The notes below the pieces were generated by a model. That model was not told the DNA's origin. It did not search any database and saw only the letters and a program-made list of their open reading frames with translations. 64,000 nt of DNA from Actinomadura rayongensis (GTDB lineage: Bacteria; Actinomycetota; Actinomycetes; Streptosporangiales; Streptosporangiaceae): NCBI RefSeq assembly GCF_009831215.1, contig NZ_WUTW01000003.1:435325-499324 (forward strand), given 5' to 3'. Position numbers and translations under genes: made by a program. This document shows, one piece after another, positions 29,980 to 39,338 of the stretch; position 1 is the first letter of the stretch, and every line of letters begins with the position of its first letter.

Positions 29980-30429
29980 ATGTCGACCTCCGATCGCCTG
30001 CTGCTCGTCCTGCACGTCGGCTTCGCCATCTTCACGCTCGGGCCGCTGACGGCCGCGACGATGTCCACGCCCCGGTACATCCGGCAGGGCAACGTGACGG
30101 TCGTCCGCTATCTGCACCGCACGACGCAGATCTACGGGCTCGGGACGCTCGGGATCTTCCTGTTCGGCCTGTTCCTCGCCGAGGGCGCGTTCTCCGAGGC
30201 GTGGCTGTCGGTGTCGATGACGCTGTTCGTCGTGTCGCTGGCGCTGCTGCTCGTCGTCGTCCGCGACCAGGGGCACGCGGTGAAGCTGCTCACCGAGCGC
30301 GAGGGCGCGGGCGAGGAGAAGGACGCCGGCGACGTCGCGGTGGCCGAGCGCGGCCGGATCGCCGCGCTGTCGGGGATCGTCGCGCTGCTGTGGCTCGTGA
30401 TCCTCGTCCTGATGGTCTGGAACGGCTAG
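29980..30429 (+). CDS. Four-helix membrane protein (DUF2269-like)
   Basis: A 149-residue integral membrane protein with four predicted helices (about residues 8-28, 50-72, 78-100 and 125-147) and a charged cytoplasmic loop with EREGAGEEKDAGD. The pattern resembles DUF2269 membrane proteins, a group of unknown function. The ATG at 29980 is used; a TTG three codons earlier is possible. It follows the VWA gene by 31 bp and may ride on the same transcript. Its stop overlaps that of the convergent oxidoreductase as CTAG. Confidence 0.75.
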   Translation: MSTSDRLLLVLHVGFAIFTLGPLTAATMSTPRYIRQGNVTVVRYLHRTTQIYGLGTLGIFLFGLFLAEGAFSEAWLSVSMTLFVVSLALLLVVVRDQGHAVKLLTEREGAGEEKDAGDVAVAERGRIAALSGIVALLWLVILVLMVWNG

Positions 30430-31382
30430 TCCACCCGCAGGACGATCTTGCCCTGGAGGTGGCCGCGCTCGCCGTGCGCGTGCGCGGACGCCGCGTCGGC
30501 CAGCGCGAACTCGCTGTCCACCGCGACCCGGACGGCGCCCGACTCGATGAGCCGCGCCAGCTCGGCCATGCCCGCGCCGTCCGAGCGGACCTGGCCGCCC
30601 GCGAACGTGATGCCCCGCGCGGCGGCCTCCTCGGGGTGGTAGTCGCCGAGGTAGATCGGGGAGATGACGCCGCCGTCGCGGAGCACGGGCAGCAGGCGGT
30701 ACGCGTCCGGCCCGGCGACGGCGTCGAACAGGTGGTCCACGTCGCGGACGGCGGTCGCGACGTCGGTGGTCGTGTAGTCAATGAACTCGTCCGCGCCGAG
30801 GTCGCGCAGGAACGCCTCGTGGCGGCCGGACGCGACGGCGACGACGTGCGCGTCCCGCGTCTTGGCGAGCTGGACGAAGAAGTGGCCCGTCCCGCCCGCC
30901 GCGCCGTTGACCAGCACCTTCTTGCCGGGCGGCAGCGCGGCGACCTCGAACATGATCTGGAGCGCGGTGAGGCCCGCCATCGGGACGCCCGCCGCGGGGA
31001 CGTGGTCCAGCCCGTCCGGGACGCGGGCCAGGTGGTCGGCCGGGGCGGTGGTGTACTCGGCGTACGCGCGTCCGCCGTTGTTGATGTCGCCGAACCGGAC
31101 GAGCCCGAACACCCGGTCGCCCGGGCGCCACGCGGTGACGTCCGGCGCGGTGTCCACGACGACGCCGGAGACGTCCCCGCCGGGGGTCCACGGCAGCCGG
31201 ATCTCCGGCCGCAGGTCCGGCGGGATGTTCGGGAAGCCGCGCCGGGCGTACAGGTCCGCCGGGTTCACCCCGGCCGCGTGGACGCGGATCAGCACCTCGC
31301 CGGGCGCCGGCTCGGGCCGGAGCACCTCGTCCGGGCGCAGGACGTCCGGGTCGCCGAACGTGTGGACGCGCACAGCCCGCAT
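30426..31382 (-). CDS. NADP-dependent quinone oxidoreductase-like protein
   Basis: A 318-residue zinc-independent medium-chain reductase: GroES-like N-terminal domain (GVNPADLYARRG, TPGGDVSGVV) and Rossmann fold with NGAAGGTGHFFVQLA. No zinc-binding cysteines are seen. Such enzymes reduce quinones or alpha,beta-unsaturated carbonyls with NADPH and are common stress-response proteins. An ATG start with GGGGGATCACCC upstream is used. Convergent overlap of 4 bp with the DUF2269-like gene. The substrate cannot be fixed from sequence. Confidence 0.88.
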   Translation of the reverse strand: MRAVRVHTFGDPDVLRPDEVLRPEPAPGEVLIRVHAAGVNPADLYARRGFPNIPPDLRPEIRLPWTPGGDVSGVVVDTAPDVTAWRPGDRVFGLVRFGDINNGGRAYAEYTTAPADHLARVPDGLDHVPAAGVPMAGLTALQIMFEVAALPPGKKVLVNGAAGGTGHFFVQLAKTRDAHVVAVASGRHEAFLRDLGADEFIDYTTTDVATAVRDVDHLFDAVAGPDAYRLLPVLRDGGVISPIYLGDYHPEEAAARGITFAGGQVRSDGAGMAELARLIESGAVRVAVDSEFALADAASAHAHGERGHLQGKIVLRVD

Positions 31383-31463
31383 GGGTGATCCCCCCGCCGT
31401 TTCCGGAACACTGCTCCGGAATCTATGCGGAGCGCCGCTCCGGGTGCAACCCCGGGCGCCGCG

Positions 31464-32426
31464 TCAGCGGGTGCGGGCGCGCAGGAACGCGAGGATGCGC
31501 GAGTAGACGCCGGGGTCGCCGAGCTGCGCGGTGCCGTGCCCGTTCCCCGCGACCGTCCGGACGGTCGCGGCCACCCCGGCGGCGCGCAGCGCGCTCGCCA
31601 GCTCGGTGCTGTGCGTGACGGGCACGAAGTCCCCGGCGGCGTGCATCAGCAGCATCGGCGCGTCGCCGGCGGACGCGTGCACGGCCGCGTCGGCGTCGTC
31701 CGCGCGGCCCCAGCACAGGTCGTCGTCCTCAGTGCCCGGGACGGCGCCCGGGACGCAGCCGAGCAGGTCCACCACGGCGCGGCGCAGCTTGGCCTGGCGG
31801 GACGAGGCGTCCGGCGCCTCCCCCTGCCGGAAGGCGAGGTAGGGGTTGTTGACGGGCGACAGCGCGACCACGCCCCGCACCTGCTTCGCGCCCTCGCCGT
31901 AGGTGCCGAGCTGCGTCGCGAGCATCCCGCCCGCCGACGAGCCGACCACCGCGATCCGGCCGGGGTCGACGTTCCACCGCTTGGCGTTCTTCTTGACGAA
32001 CCGCAGCGCGGCCAGGGCGTCGTCGCGCTGCGCGGGCCACACCGCGTGCGGCCCGGCGAGCCGGTAGTCGGCGGCGAAGACCGTGAAGCCGTCCCCGGCG
32101 AGGCGGCGCGCGACGTACTTCCAGTCCCGCTTGTCGCCCTCGATCCAGTAGCCGCCGTGCAGCAGCAGGACCGCCGGGCCCGGCTTGGCGCGCGCCGACT
32201 TCACCGGCGCGCGCCAGTACGCGTCCAGCCGCTGCCGCGCGTTCTTGCCGTAGGCGTAGGTGCGGAACTTCGGCAGGTCCGGCGTGACCATGACGGCCGA
32301 GCCCGCCGCCACCGAGCCGCCGCCCGGCGGAACCGCCGGGGACGCCGCCGCGCCGGGCGGGACGAGCCCCGCCGCGCCCGCGCCGACCGCGGTCAGCACC
32401 GCACCCCACACCACTGCTCTGCGCAC
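31464..32426 (-). CDS. Secreted alpha/beta hydrolase (carboxylesterase-like)
   Basis: A 320-residue secreted esterase-like enzyme. A signal sequence occupies about residues 1-27. LLHGGYW is the oxyanion-hole HGG motif of hormone-sensitive-lipase-like esterases, GSSAGG holds the nucleophilic serine, and GDFVPV and GNGHG supply the acid and histidine. The GTG at 32426 follows GGAAAGGG and gives a compact signal peptide; an ATG at 32465 would add 13 residues. The gene has its own spacing on both sides, with metB 46 bp upstream. Confidence 0.86.
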   Translation of the reverse strand: MRRAVVWGAVLTAVGAGAAGLVPPGAAASPAVPPGGGSVAAGSAVMVTPDLPKFRTYAYGKNARQRLDAYWRAPVKSARAKPGPAVLLLHGGYWIEGDKRDWKYVARRLAGDGFTVFAADYRLAGPHAVWPAQRDDALAALRFVKKNAKRWNVDPGRIAVVGSSAGGMLATQLGTYGEGAKQVRGVVALSPVNNPYLAFRQGEAPDASSRQAKLRRAVVDLLGCVPGAVPGTEDDDLCWGRADDADAAVHASAGDAPMLLMHAAGDFVPVTHSTELASALRAAGVAATVRTVAGNGHGTAQLGDPGVYSRILAFLRARTR

Positions 32427-32510
32427 CCGCGGCCCTTTCCGGAGGAAGCCCGACGCGCCCAGCATAGATGTTTGATCAAGCGTCGTCCGGGAAGGGCAGT
32501 CCGGTTGGCG

Positions 32511-33659
32511 TCAGCCCAGGGCACGTTCCAGGTCGCGCAGCAGGTCGCCTGCGTCCTCGATGCCGACGGACAGCCGGACGAGGTCGTCCGGCACCTCCAG
32601 CGGCGAGCCCGACGCCGACGCGTGCGTCATCCGGTGCGGGTGCTCGATCAGCGACTCCACGCCGCCGAGCGACTCCCCGAGCGTGAACAGCTTGGTGTTC
32701 TCGCACACCGCGACGGCCTCGGCCGCCGACCCCATCCGGAACGACACCATGCCGCCGAACTTCGCCATCTGCTTCACCGCGACGTCGTGCCCCGGGTGGT
32801 CCGGCAGCCCCGGGTACAGCACCTCCCGGACGCGCGGGTGCGCGGTCAGCAGCCCGACGACCCGCTCGGCGTTGGCGCAGTGCCGGTCCATCCGGACGGC
32901 GAGGGTCTTCACGCCGCGCAGCGTCAGCCACGCGTCGAACGGCCCCGCGACCGCGCCCATCGCGTTCTGGTGGAACGCGAGCTGGTCGCCGAGCACGTTG
33001 TCGGCCGTGACCAGCGCGCCGCCGACCACGTCGGAGTGGCCGCCGATGTACTTGGTCGTCGAGTGGACGACCACGTCCGCGCCGAGCGCCAGCGGACGCT
33101 GCAGGTACGGCGAGGCGAACGTGTTGTCCACCGCCAGCAGCGCGCCCGCCTGGTGCGCCACGCTCGCCAGTGCGGCGATGTCGGCGATGCCGAGCAGCGG
33201 GTTGGTCGGCGTCTCCGCCCAGATCAGCACGGTCTCGGGCCGCATCGCCGCCCGCACGGCCGCGATGTCGCCGAGCGGCACCGGGTCGAACGACACGCCC
33301 CACGGCTCGGCGACCTTGGCGATCAGCCGGTAGGTGCCGCCGTAGGCGTCGTCGGGGATGACGATGTGGGCGCCGGGCCGGCAGACCGCGCGCAGCAGCG
33401 CGTCCTCGGCGGCGAGGCCGGACGCGAACGCCAGGCCCCGCGTCCCGCCCTCGATCTCGGCGAGACACGTCTCCAGCGCCGTCCGGGTCGGGTTGGCGGA
33501 GCGGGAGTACTCGTAACCGCCGCGCAGGCCGCCGATGCCGTCCTGCTTGTAGGTCGACACCTGATAGATCGGCGGGACGACCGCGCCCGTCGTCGCGTCC
33601 GGCTCCTGCCCGGCGTGGATGGCCAGCGTCTCGAAGGATCGCCGCACGTCGTTGTCCAT
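32511..33659 (-). CDS. metB: Cystathionine gamma-synthase
   Basis: A 382-residue Cys/Met-metabolism PLP enzyme. The PLP lysine is in [12 protein letters not shown], and [23 protein letters not shown] and [11 protein letters not shown] are family landmarks. It condenses an activated homoserine with cysteine to cystathionine, or acts as a cystathionine gamma-lyase; the two cannot be separated from sequence alone. With the cbs gene at 37.8-39.2 kb it can run transsulfuration. In M. tuberculosis metB and cbs lie near greA and mca too, which supports the name. Divergent from the MMPL gene across 158 bp. Confidence 0.9.
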   Translation of the reverse strand: MDNDVRRSFETLAIHAGQEPDATTGAVVPPIYQVSTYKQDGIGGLRGGYEYSRSANPTRTALETCLAEIEGGTRGLAFASGLAAEDALLRAVCRPGAHIVIPDDAYGGTYRLIAKVAEPWGVSFDPVPLGDIAAVRAAMRPETVLIWAETPTNPLLGIADIAALASVAHQAGALLAVDNTFASPYLQRPLALGADVVVHSTTKYIGGHSDVVGGALVTADNVLGDQLAFHQNAMGAVAGPFDAWLTLRGVKTLAVRMDRHCANAERVVGLLTAHPRVREVLYPGLPDHPGHDVAVKQMAKFGGMVSFRMGSAAEAVAVCENTKLFTLGESLGGVESLIEHPHRMTHASASGSPLEVPDDLVRLSVGIEDAGDLLRDLERALG

Positions 33660-33817
33660 GCGTATGAGGCTAGCGACCCGGCGCCCCTCCCGAAGGATGA
33701 GAGGGGTCCACCCGAGGTATCAGCCCGAAAATGGGCTTGTGGGGTGAGCCGTCATGCGCTTTCGTTCTTTACCGTTTGTGGAGATACAGAGCCCAACCCC
33801 CCGAGTAAGGATCAACC

Positions 33818-35977
33818 ATGTTCGCTGGTCTCGCACGCTTCGTCGTGCGGCATCCGTGGTGGACCATCGTGAGCTGGCTGGTCGTCGCCGTGGTCGTCAT
33901 CGCGTTCTCGCCGAAGCTTTCGACCAAGTCCGACCAGGGCGACTTCCTGCCGTCCAAGTACGAGTCGGCGCAGGCGATGAAGGTCGCCCAGAAGGCGTTC
34001 CCGCAGCAGGCCGACCAGACGACCGTGATCGTCGTGAAGCGCTCCGACGGCGGGACGCTGACCACGCCGGACGTCGCGAAGGTCGGCCAGACGGCCGCGG
34101 CGCTGCAGGCGAAGAAGTACCCCACGGTCACCGCCGTCTCCACGTCCAAGGAGACGGTCGCTCCCAACAAGGCCGTCCAGGTCGTCGTCGTGGGCATGAA
34201 GGGCACGAGCACCGAGGACAGCAAGAAGCAGGCCGACGCCGTGAAGGACATCCGGCTCCAGCTGCCGAAGCTCCTGTCGGGCAGCGGGCTGGAGGCCAAG
34301 GTCGGCGGTGACGTCGCCGGGTTCGTCGACAACGAGGACTCGTTCAACCAGTCCTTCGAGATCGTCGGCATCGCGACGTTCGTCCTGATCATCGGGCTGA
34401 TCCTGCTGATCTTCCGGGCGCCGATCGCCGCCGTCCTGCCGCTGATCGTGATCAGTATCACGATGCAGGTGGTGATGGGGCTCGTCGGGGCCGCGTCGAA
34501 GGTGCTGAACTTCTCCAGCGACGACAGCCTCAGCATCATCATCCTGATCGTCCTGTTCGGCGTCGGCGCCGACTACTACCTGTTCCTCCTGTTCCGCTAC
34601 CGCGAGCGGCTGCGGGCCGGGGAGGACAAGAAGACCGCGATGATCCAGTCGGTGGAGCGCGTCGGCGAGGTCATCGCCTCCGCCGCCGCCGCCATCGCCG
34701 TGACGTTCCTCGTCCTGCTGCTCGCCACGTTCGGCGCGTTCAAGGCGTGGGGGCCGTCGCTCGCCATCGCGGTCCTGTTCATGGGCATCACCGCCCTGAC
34801 CCTGTTCCCGGCGATCATCTCGCTGCTCGGCACGGCGGTGTTCTGGCCGTCCAAGTCGTGGAAGAAGCAGCCGAAGGCGCGCATCTCGGCGTCCATCGGG
34901 CGCGGCGTCGGACGGCGTCCGTGGCTCGCGGCGGTCGTGTCCGGCGGGCTCATGCTCGTCCTCGCGGCCGGGGTGTTCGGGTTCAAGGCCGACTACGACT
35001 TCGCGTCCGGGTTCCCGCAGGACACCGAGTCCGCGCAGGCCACCAAGGACATGGAGAAGGGCTTCCCGCCCGGACTCACCAAGCCCGTCCAGGTCTACCT
35101 GAAGACCACGGACGGCTCGCCCGCCACCGACGCCCAGGTCGCCGCGTTCCGCTCGGCGGCCGGCGGCGCCCCCGGCGTCGCCCGGGTGCAGGACCCCGTC
35201 CCCGCGCCGCTGGACAAGAGCGTCGTCCGGGTGGACCTGCTGCTGAAGAAGAACCCGGTCGCCAACGAGTCCGTCGTGCTGGTGAAGGACAAGCTGCGGC
35301 CGGCCGTCCACAAGGCCACGCCGGACGGGATGCGCTCCTACGTCGGCGGTGAGACGGCCCTGTGGGCGGACATCAACACCGTCAACAACCGGGACCTGTC
35401 GGTCACGCTGCCGGTGGCGGCGGTGCTCATCGCGGTGATCCTCGCGCTGCTGCTCCGGTCGGTGGTCGCCCCGGTGTACCTGGTGGCGGCGGTGCTCGTC
35501 GGCTTCGCGTCCACGCTCGGCAGCGCCGTGTACGTCTTCCAGGGCGGGCTCGGCGAGGCCGGGGTGACCTTCCAGCTGCCGATCATCCTCTACCTGTTCG
35601 TGCTGGCCATCGGGACCGACTACAACATCCTGATGACCGCGCGGCTGCGCGAGGAGGCCAAGGAGGGCCACGAGCCGCGCGAGGCGGCGGCGCTGGCCGT
35701 CCAGCACGGCGGCCCGACGGTCGCCGCGGCGGGCCTGATCCTCGCCGGGACGTTCTCGGTGATGATGCTGGCGAAGGTGTCCTTCCTCCAGCAGATGGGC
35801 TTCTCGGTCGCCATCGGCATCTCGATCGCCGCGTTCGTCATGTCGATGTTCCTCGTGCCGGGCCTGACGGCGATGCTGGGCCACCGCGCCTGGTGGCCGG
35901 GCCACGGCGACGCCCCCAAGCAGGCCCCGGCCGGCGAGGACGAGGACTGGCAGGTGGCCACGGGCCTCCGCCGCTGA
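33818..35977 (+). CDS. MMPL family RND-type transporter
   Basis: A 719-residue inner-membrane transporter with about 12 helices in two repeats (first helix at about residues 15-33, then helices from about 180 and again from about 535). Two large extracytoplasmic loops lie at about residues 35-180 and 385-530. The GVGADYYLFLLFRYRE and AIGTDYNILMTARLREE segments are the paired Asp-Tyr proton-relay motifs of MmpL proteins. Exports lipids or hydrophobic compounds by proton motive force; the cargo is unknown. The ATG follows AAGGATCAACC. A strong terminator follows at 36058-36098. Confidence 0.93.
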   Translation: MFAGLARFVVRHPWWTIVSWLVVAVVVIAFSPKLSTKSDQGDFLPSKYESAQAMKVAQKAFPQQADQTTVIVVKRSDGGTLTTPDVAKVGQTAAALQAKKYPTVTAVSTSKETVAPNKAVQVVVVGMKGTSTEDSKKQADAVKDIRLQLPKLLSGSGLEAKVGGDVAGFVDNEDSFNQSFEIVGIATFVLIIGLILLIFRAPIAAVLPLIVISITMQVVMGLVGAASKVLNFSSDDSLSIIILIVLFGVGADYYLFLLFRYRERLRAGEDKKTAMIQSVERVGEVIASAAAAIAVTFLVLLLATFGAFKAWGPSLAIAVLFMGITALTLFPAIISLLGTAVFWPSKSWKKQPKARISASIGRGVGRRPWLAAVVSGGLMLVLAAGVFGFKADYDFASGFPQDTESAQATKDMEKGFPPGLTKPVQVYLKTTDGSPATDAQVAAFRSAAGGAPGVARVQDPVPAPLDKSVVRVDLLLKKNPVANESVVLVKDKLRPAVHKATPDGMRSYVGGETALWADINTVNNRDLSVTLPVAAVLIAVILALLLRSVVAPVYLVAAVLVGFASTLGSAVYVFQGGLGEAGVTFQLPIILYLFVLAIGTDYNILMTARLREEAKEGHEPREAAALAVQHGGPTVAAAGLILAGTFSVMMLAKVSFLQQMGFSVAIGISIAAFVMSMFLVPGLTAMLGHRAWWPGHGDAPKQAPAGEDEDWQVATGLRR

Positions 35978-36057
35978 AAGACCGCCGGGAGGAGGGACGG
36001 GCCGGAAACACCGCCCATTTCCCCCGCCCCACCTCCCGGCTCACCTGGAAAGACCCC

Positions 36058-36098
36058 AGCCTGGGGCGCTCGCCTAACGGCTCGCGCCCCAGGCTTTT
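36058..36098 (+). terminator. Intrinsic terminator after the MMPL gene
   Basis: An 11- to 12-bp perfect stem, AGCCTGGGGCG with CGCCCCAGGCT (right arm 36085-36095), followed by TTTT. About 80 bp after the MMPL stop codon. Strong in sequence, and the best terminator in the window. Confidence 0.9.
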
Positions 36099-36253
36099 CC
36101 CGTCCCGAACGCCCCTCTCCGCCCCCGCCGCGCGCACGGACACCCCGCCGCGCGCGCCGCGCTCTGGCGCGGTGGGCGCGCGGTGGGTGGGGTTTGTGCG
36201 AGGCGGGTCTCACTTCGTGGTCGTGGCGGGGGCGGGCGGTTAGGGTCGGGACG

Positions 36254-36913
36254 GTGACCGAAGGGATCGACACGCCGGATCGGCGGGGGCGGACGGGGCT
36301 GGACCGGGCGGGGCGGGACCTCACCGGGAATCCGCGGGTGAAGGTGCGCGACGTGCAGGTTCTGTCGTCGTACTGGTACGTGCTGCGCAACACCGTCTTC
36401 GACTACCAGGACCGGCACGGGCGCTGGACGACCCACGAGCGCGAGACCCACGACCGGGGCAACGGCGCGACGATCCTGCTCTACAACCGCGCGCGCCGGA
36501 CGGTCGTGCTGATCCGCCAGTTCCGCTACCCGGCGTACGTCAACGGGCATCCGGACGGGATGCTGCTGGAGACGCCCGGCGGGCTGCTGGACGAGGACCG
36601 GCCCGAGGACGCCATCCGCCGCGAGACCGCCGAGGAGACCGGGTACGTCATCGGCGAGCCGGAGCACGTCCTCGACGCGTACATGAGCCCGGGGTCGGTC
36701 ACCGAGATCGTCCACTGCTACGCCGCGCCGGTCGAGGGCGAGCCGCACATCGCGTGCGTGACGGGGCTCGCCGAGGAGGGCGAGGACATCGAGGTCGTCG
36801 AGCTGCCGTTCGAGCGGGCGCTCGCGATGACCCGCGACGGCGGCATCACCGACGCCAAGACGATCATGCTGCTCCAGTGGGCGGCGCTGGACGGCCCGTT
36901 CGCGCGCGCCTGA
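36254..36913 (+). CDS. NudK-like Nudix hydrolase
   Basis: A 219-residue cytoplasmic Nudix enzyme. The Nudix box reads GGLLDEDRPEDAIRRETAEE followed by TGY, with Asp in place of the first glutamate exactly as I recall in E. coli NudK. MSPGSVTE downstream is a further NudK landmark. These enzymes hydrolyse GDP-mannose or ADP-ribose to the sugar phosphate and a nucleotide monophosphate. A GTG at 36254 is chosen over an upstream ATG at 36194 because the added residues look non-coding. The three downstream genes to 37762 run on the same strand at short spacing. Confidence 0.88.
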   Translation: MTEGIDTPDRRGRTGLDRAGRDLTGNPRVKVRDVQVLSSYWYVLRNTVFDYQDRHGRWTTHERETHDRGNGATILLYNRARRTVVLIRQFRYPAYVNGHPDGMLLETPGGLLDEDRPEDAIRRETAEETGYVIGEPEHVLDAYMSPGSVTEIVHCYAAPVEGEPHIACVTGLAEEGEDIEVVELPFERALAMTRDGGITDAKTIMLLQWAALDGPFARA

Positions 36914-36947
36914 CGCGACTGTCGGACCCGGCGGGCATCATCGGGGC

Positions 36948-37490
36948 ATGGCGAAGATCCTGTACTCCTGCACGGCGTCGCTGGACGGCTTCATCGCCGG
37001 TCCGGGCGGCGACATGTCCTGGCTGACCGACCTCATCGGCCCGAACCCGGCGGTGGCGGACGTCATCGCGGAGATCGGCGCGCTGCTGATCGGGAACCGG
37101 TCGTTCCGCGGCGACGACCCGCACCGCGGCACCGAGAAGGAGGGCAAGGCGTTCGGCGGCGGCTGGGACGGGCCGCAGTTCGTCGTGACCCACCACGTGC
37201 CCGAGATGTCCGTGCCGGAGGTGACGTTCGTCGGCGACCTGGAGTCCGGCGTGGCCGCCGCCAAGGCCGCCGCGGGCGACAAGTACGTGAACGTGATCGG
37301 CGCGGACATCGCGCGGCAGTGCCTGGCCGCGGGCGTGCTGGACGAGATCCTCGTGATGACCGCGCCGATCCTGTTGGGCGACGGCGTCCGGCTGTTCGAC
37401 CACCCGGGCGGCACGCGGGTCCGGCTGGAGCGCGTCGCGGTGTCGCACGCGCCGCTGGCCACCAACCAGCGCTTCCGCGTCGTCCGCTGA
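36948..37490 (+). CDS. Dihydrofolate reductase-like (RibD C-terminal type) protein
   Basis: A 180-residue protein of the RibD C-terminal/DHFR-like fold: SLDGFIAGPGGDMSWL at the N-terminus, IGNRSF, VVTH, and VIGADIARQCLAAGVLDEI in the middle are typical. The family is widespread in actinobacteria, and most members have no proven activity; an NADPH-dependent reduction is expected. ATG at 36948, 34 bp after the Nudix gene, suggests a shared transcript. It is not a housekeeping folate reductase by sequence. Confidence 0.88.
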   Translation: MAKILYSCTASLDGFIAGPGGDMSWLTDLIGPNPAVADVIAEIGALLIGNRSFRGDDPHRGTEKEGKAFGGGWDGPQFVVTHHVPEMSVPEVTFVGDLESGVAAAKAAAGDKYVNVIGADIARQCLAAGVLDEILVMTAPILLGDGVRLFDHPGGTRVRLERVAVSHAPLATNQRFRVVR

Positions 37491-37573
37491 ACGGCAAGGG
37501 TTCAGACAGGAGTTCGCAAAGGATTGGTCGACTGCCGTACCGTCCTGGCCATGTCCAGGAACAGCGGGTGCGG

Positions 37574-37762
37574 ATGATTCCGGCAGGTATCCACATGCTC
37601 TGCCCGTGCTGCGGCGGCGCGGGCGTGCGGCCCGTCCCGCGCGCCGCCGTCCAGGCCGGGGAGATCACCACGGCGGTGTCGCCGGAGAACTGCCGCCCGT
37701 GCGAGGGGACCGGCTGGCTGCCGCCCAAGCACGACGACCCGTCCCCCGGCGCCGCCGACTAG
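37574..37762 (+). CDS. Small zinc-ribbon protein (DnaJ-type CxxCxGxG motifs)
   Basis: A 62-residue protein with two cysteine pairs: CPCCGGAG (about residues 10-17) and CRPCEGTGW (about 44-52). They match the CxxCxGxG zinc-finger pattern of DnaJ, where two such motifs form one zinc site. No J domain or substrate-binding part is present. The ATG at 37574 is used, with a GTG two codons earlier possible. It starts 84 bp after the DHFR-like gene and its stop overlaps that of the convergent cbs as CTAG. A single-zinc adaptor or redox role is a guess. Confidence 0.62.
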   Translation: MIPAGIHMLCPCCGGAGVRPVPRAAVQAGEITTAVSPENCRPCEGTGWLPPKHDDPSPGAAD

Positions 37763-39150
37763 CCGTTCGCGAAGAAGGCCAGCAGATCCTGGCGGGTGAC
37801 GATGCCCGTGGGCTTGCCGTCCACCAGGACGACCGCCGCGTCCCGGCCCTCCAGGACGGACACCATCCGCGAGACCGGCTCGCCGGACCCGACGACCGGC
37901 AGCGGCGGGCTCATGTGCTTCTCCAGCGGCTCGTCCGGCCCGGCCTGGTCGGCGTAGAGGGCGTGCAGCAGCACCCGCTCCTCGACCGCGCCGATGACCT
38001 CGCCGGCCATCACGTCGGGGTGCCCCGCGCCCGGCGAGACGACCGGCATCTGCGACACGCCGAACTCGCGGAGCACCTTCACCGCCTCGCCGACCGACTC
38101 GGTGGGGTGCATGTGGACGAAGTTCGGGATGCCGTCGGACTGCGCCTCGGCCTTCTGCGCGAGGACGTCCCCGACCGTCGCCTCCGCGGTCGCGTCCTCG
38201 CTGAACCCGTGCTGGCCCATCCACTCGTCGTTGAAGATCTTGCTGAGGTAGCCGCGTCCGCCGTCGGGCAGCAGGACGACGATCACCGCGTCGTCCGGGG
38301 CGCTCGCGGCGACGCGCAGGGCCGCGACCACCGCCATCCCGCAGGACCCGCCGACGAGCAGCCCCTCCTCGCGGGCGAGCCGCCGCGTCATGAGGAAGGA
38401 GTCCTTGTCGGAGACGGCGATGACGTCGTCGCAGATCGTCCGGTCGTAGGTCTCGGGCCAGATGTCCTCGCCGACGCCCTCGGTCAGGTACGGACGGCCG
38501 GAGCCGCCGGAGTAGACCGAGCCCTCCGGGTCCGCGCCGATGATCTGGACGGCCCCGCCGGACACCTCCTTGAGGTAGCGCCCGGTGCCGGTGATCGTCC
38601 CGCCGGTGCCGATGCCCGCGACGAAGTGGGTCACGGTGCCGTCGGTCTGCGCCCAGATCTCCGGGCCGGTCGTCGCGTAGTGCGAGTCCGGGTTGTTCTG
38701 GTTGGCGTACTGGTTCGGCTTCCACGCGCCGGGGATCTCGGCGGCGAGCCGGTCCGACACCGAGTAGTACGAGTCGGGGTGTTCGGGCGACACGGCCGTC
38801 GGGCACACGACGACCTCGGCCCCGTAGGCGCGCAGCACGTCGATCTTGTCGCGGGCGACCTTGTCGGGGCAGACGAACACGCACCGGTAGCCGCGCTCCT
38901 GCGCGACGATGGCGAGGCCGACGCCGGTGTTGCCGGACGTGGGCTCCACGATCGTCCCGCCGGGCGGCAGCTCGCCGGACGCCTCGGCCGCGTCGATCAT
39001 CCGGACGGCGATCCGGTCCTTCACCGAGCCGCCCGGGTTGAAGTACTCGACCTTGGCGAGGACCTGCGGACGGGCCCCCGCGACGACCCGCCGCAACCGG
39101 ACGAGCGGCGTGTTCCCCATCAGTTCGACCAGCGAATCGTTCACCTGCAT
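37759..39150 (-). CDS. cbs: Cystathionine beta-synthase
   Basis: Condenses homocysteine with serine into cystathionine. A 463-residue fold-type II PLP enzyme with Lys44 in GGSVKDR, SGNTGVG and GTGGTITG. Two CBS regulatory domains follow (about residues 335-455), which often bind S-adenosylmethionine or other adenosyl ligands. No heme-binding N-terminal extension is present. Start ATG at 39150 follows GGGGAGTCGCG. The gene is divergent from the SGNH hydrolase, as cbs and lipU/Rv1075c are close in M. tuberculosis. Confidence 0.92.
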   Translation of the reverse strand: MQVNDSLVELMGNTPLVRLRRVVAGARPQVLAKVEYFNPGGSVKDRIAVRMIDAAEASGELPPGGTIVEPTSGNTGVGLAIVAQERGYRCVFVCPDKVARDKIDVLRAYGAEVVVCPTAVSPEHPDSYYSVSDRLAAEIPGAWKPNQYANQNNPDSHYATTGPEIWAQTDGTVTHFVAGIGTGGTITGTGRYLKEVSGGAVQIIGADPEGSVYSGGSGRPYLTEGVGEDIWPETYDRTICDDVIAVSDKDSFLMTRRLAREEGLLVGGSCGMAVVAALRVAASAPDDAVIVVLLPDGGRGYLSKIFNDEWMGQHGFSEDATAEATVGDVLAQKAEAQSDGIPNFVHMHPTESVGEAVKVLREFGVSQMPVVSPGAGHPDVMAGEVIGAVEERVLLHALYADQAGPDEPLEKHMSPPLPVVGSGEPVSRMVSVLEGRDAAVVLVDGKPTGIVTRQDLLAFFANG

Positions 39151-39338
39151 CGCGACTCCCCCTGCCGGACGAGCGCCCCTGGCGCTGATCGTTTCATCGT
39201 GTTACATCCCTGTTCAGCCCGCGTGTACTGCGAGGGTCGGGGATGCGGTTTCGGATAGATTCCAGTTTCCGACGGTAACCCAGAACGGCGTTCGCGGGCA
39301 TCACCGCCGTACGGGGTCGGGTGGGCGGAGGTGGCAGG

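Noticed and set aside
33719-33745. AGCCC-GAAAAT-GGGCT inverted repeat as SAM riboswitch before metB
   Set aside because: A short simple hairpin with none of the conserved riboswitch core, and it is on the wrong side for a metB leader to be shown convincingly.
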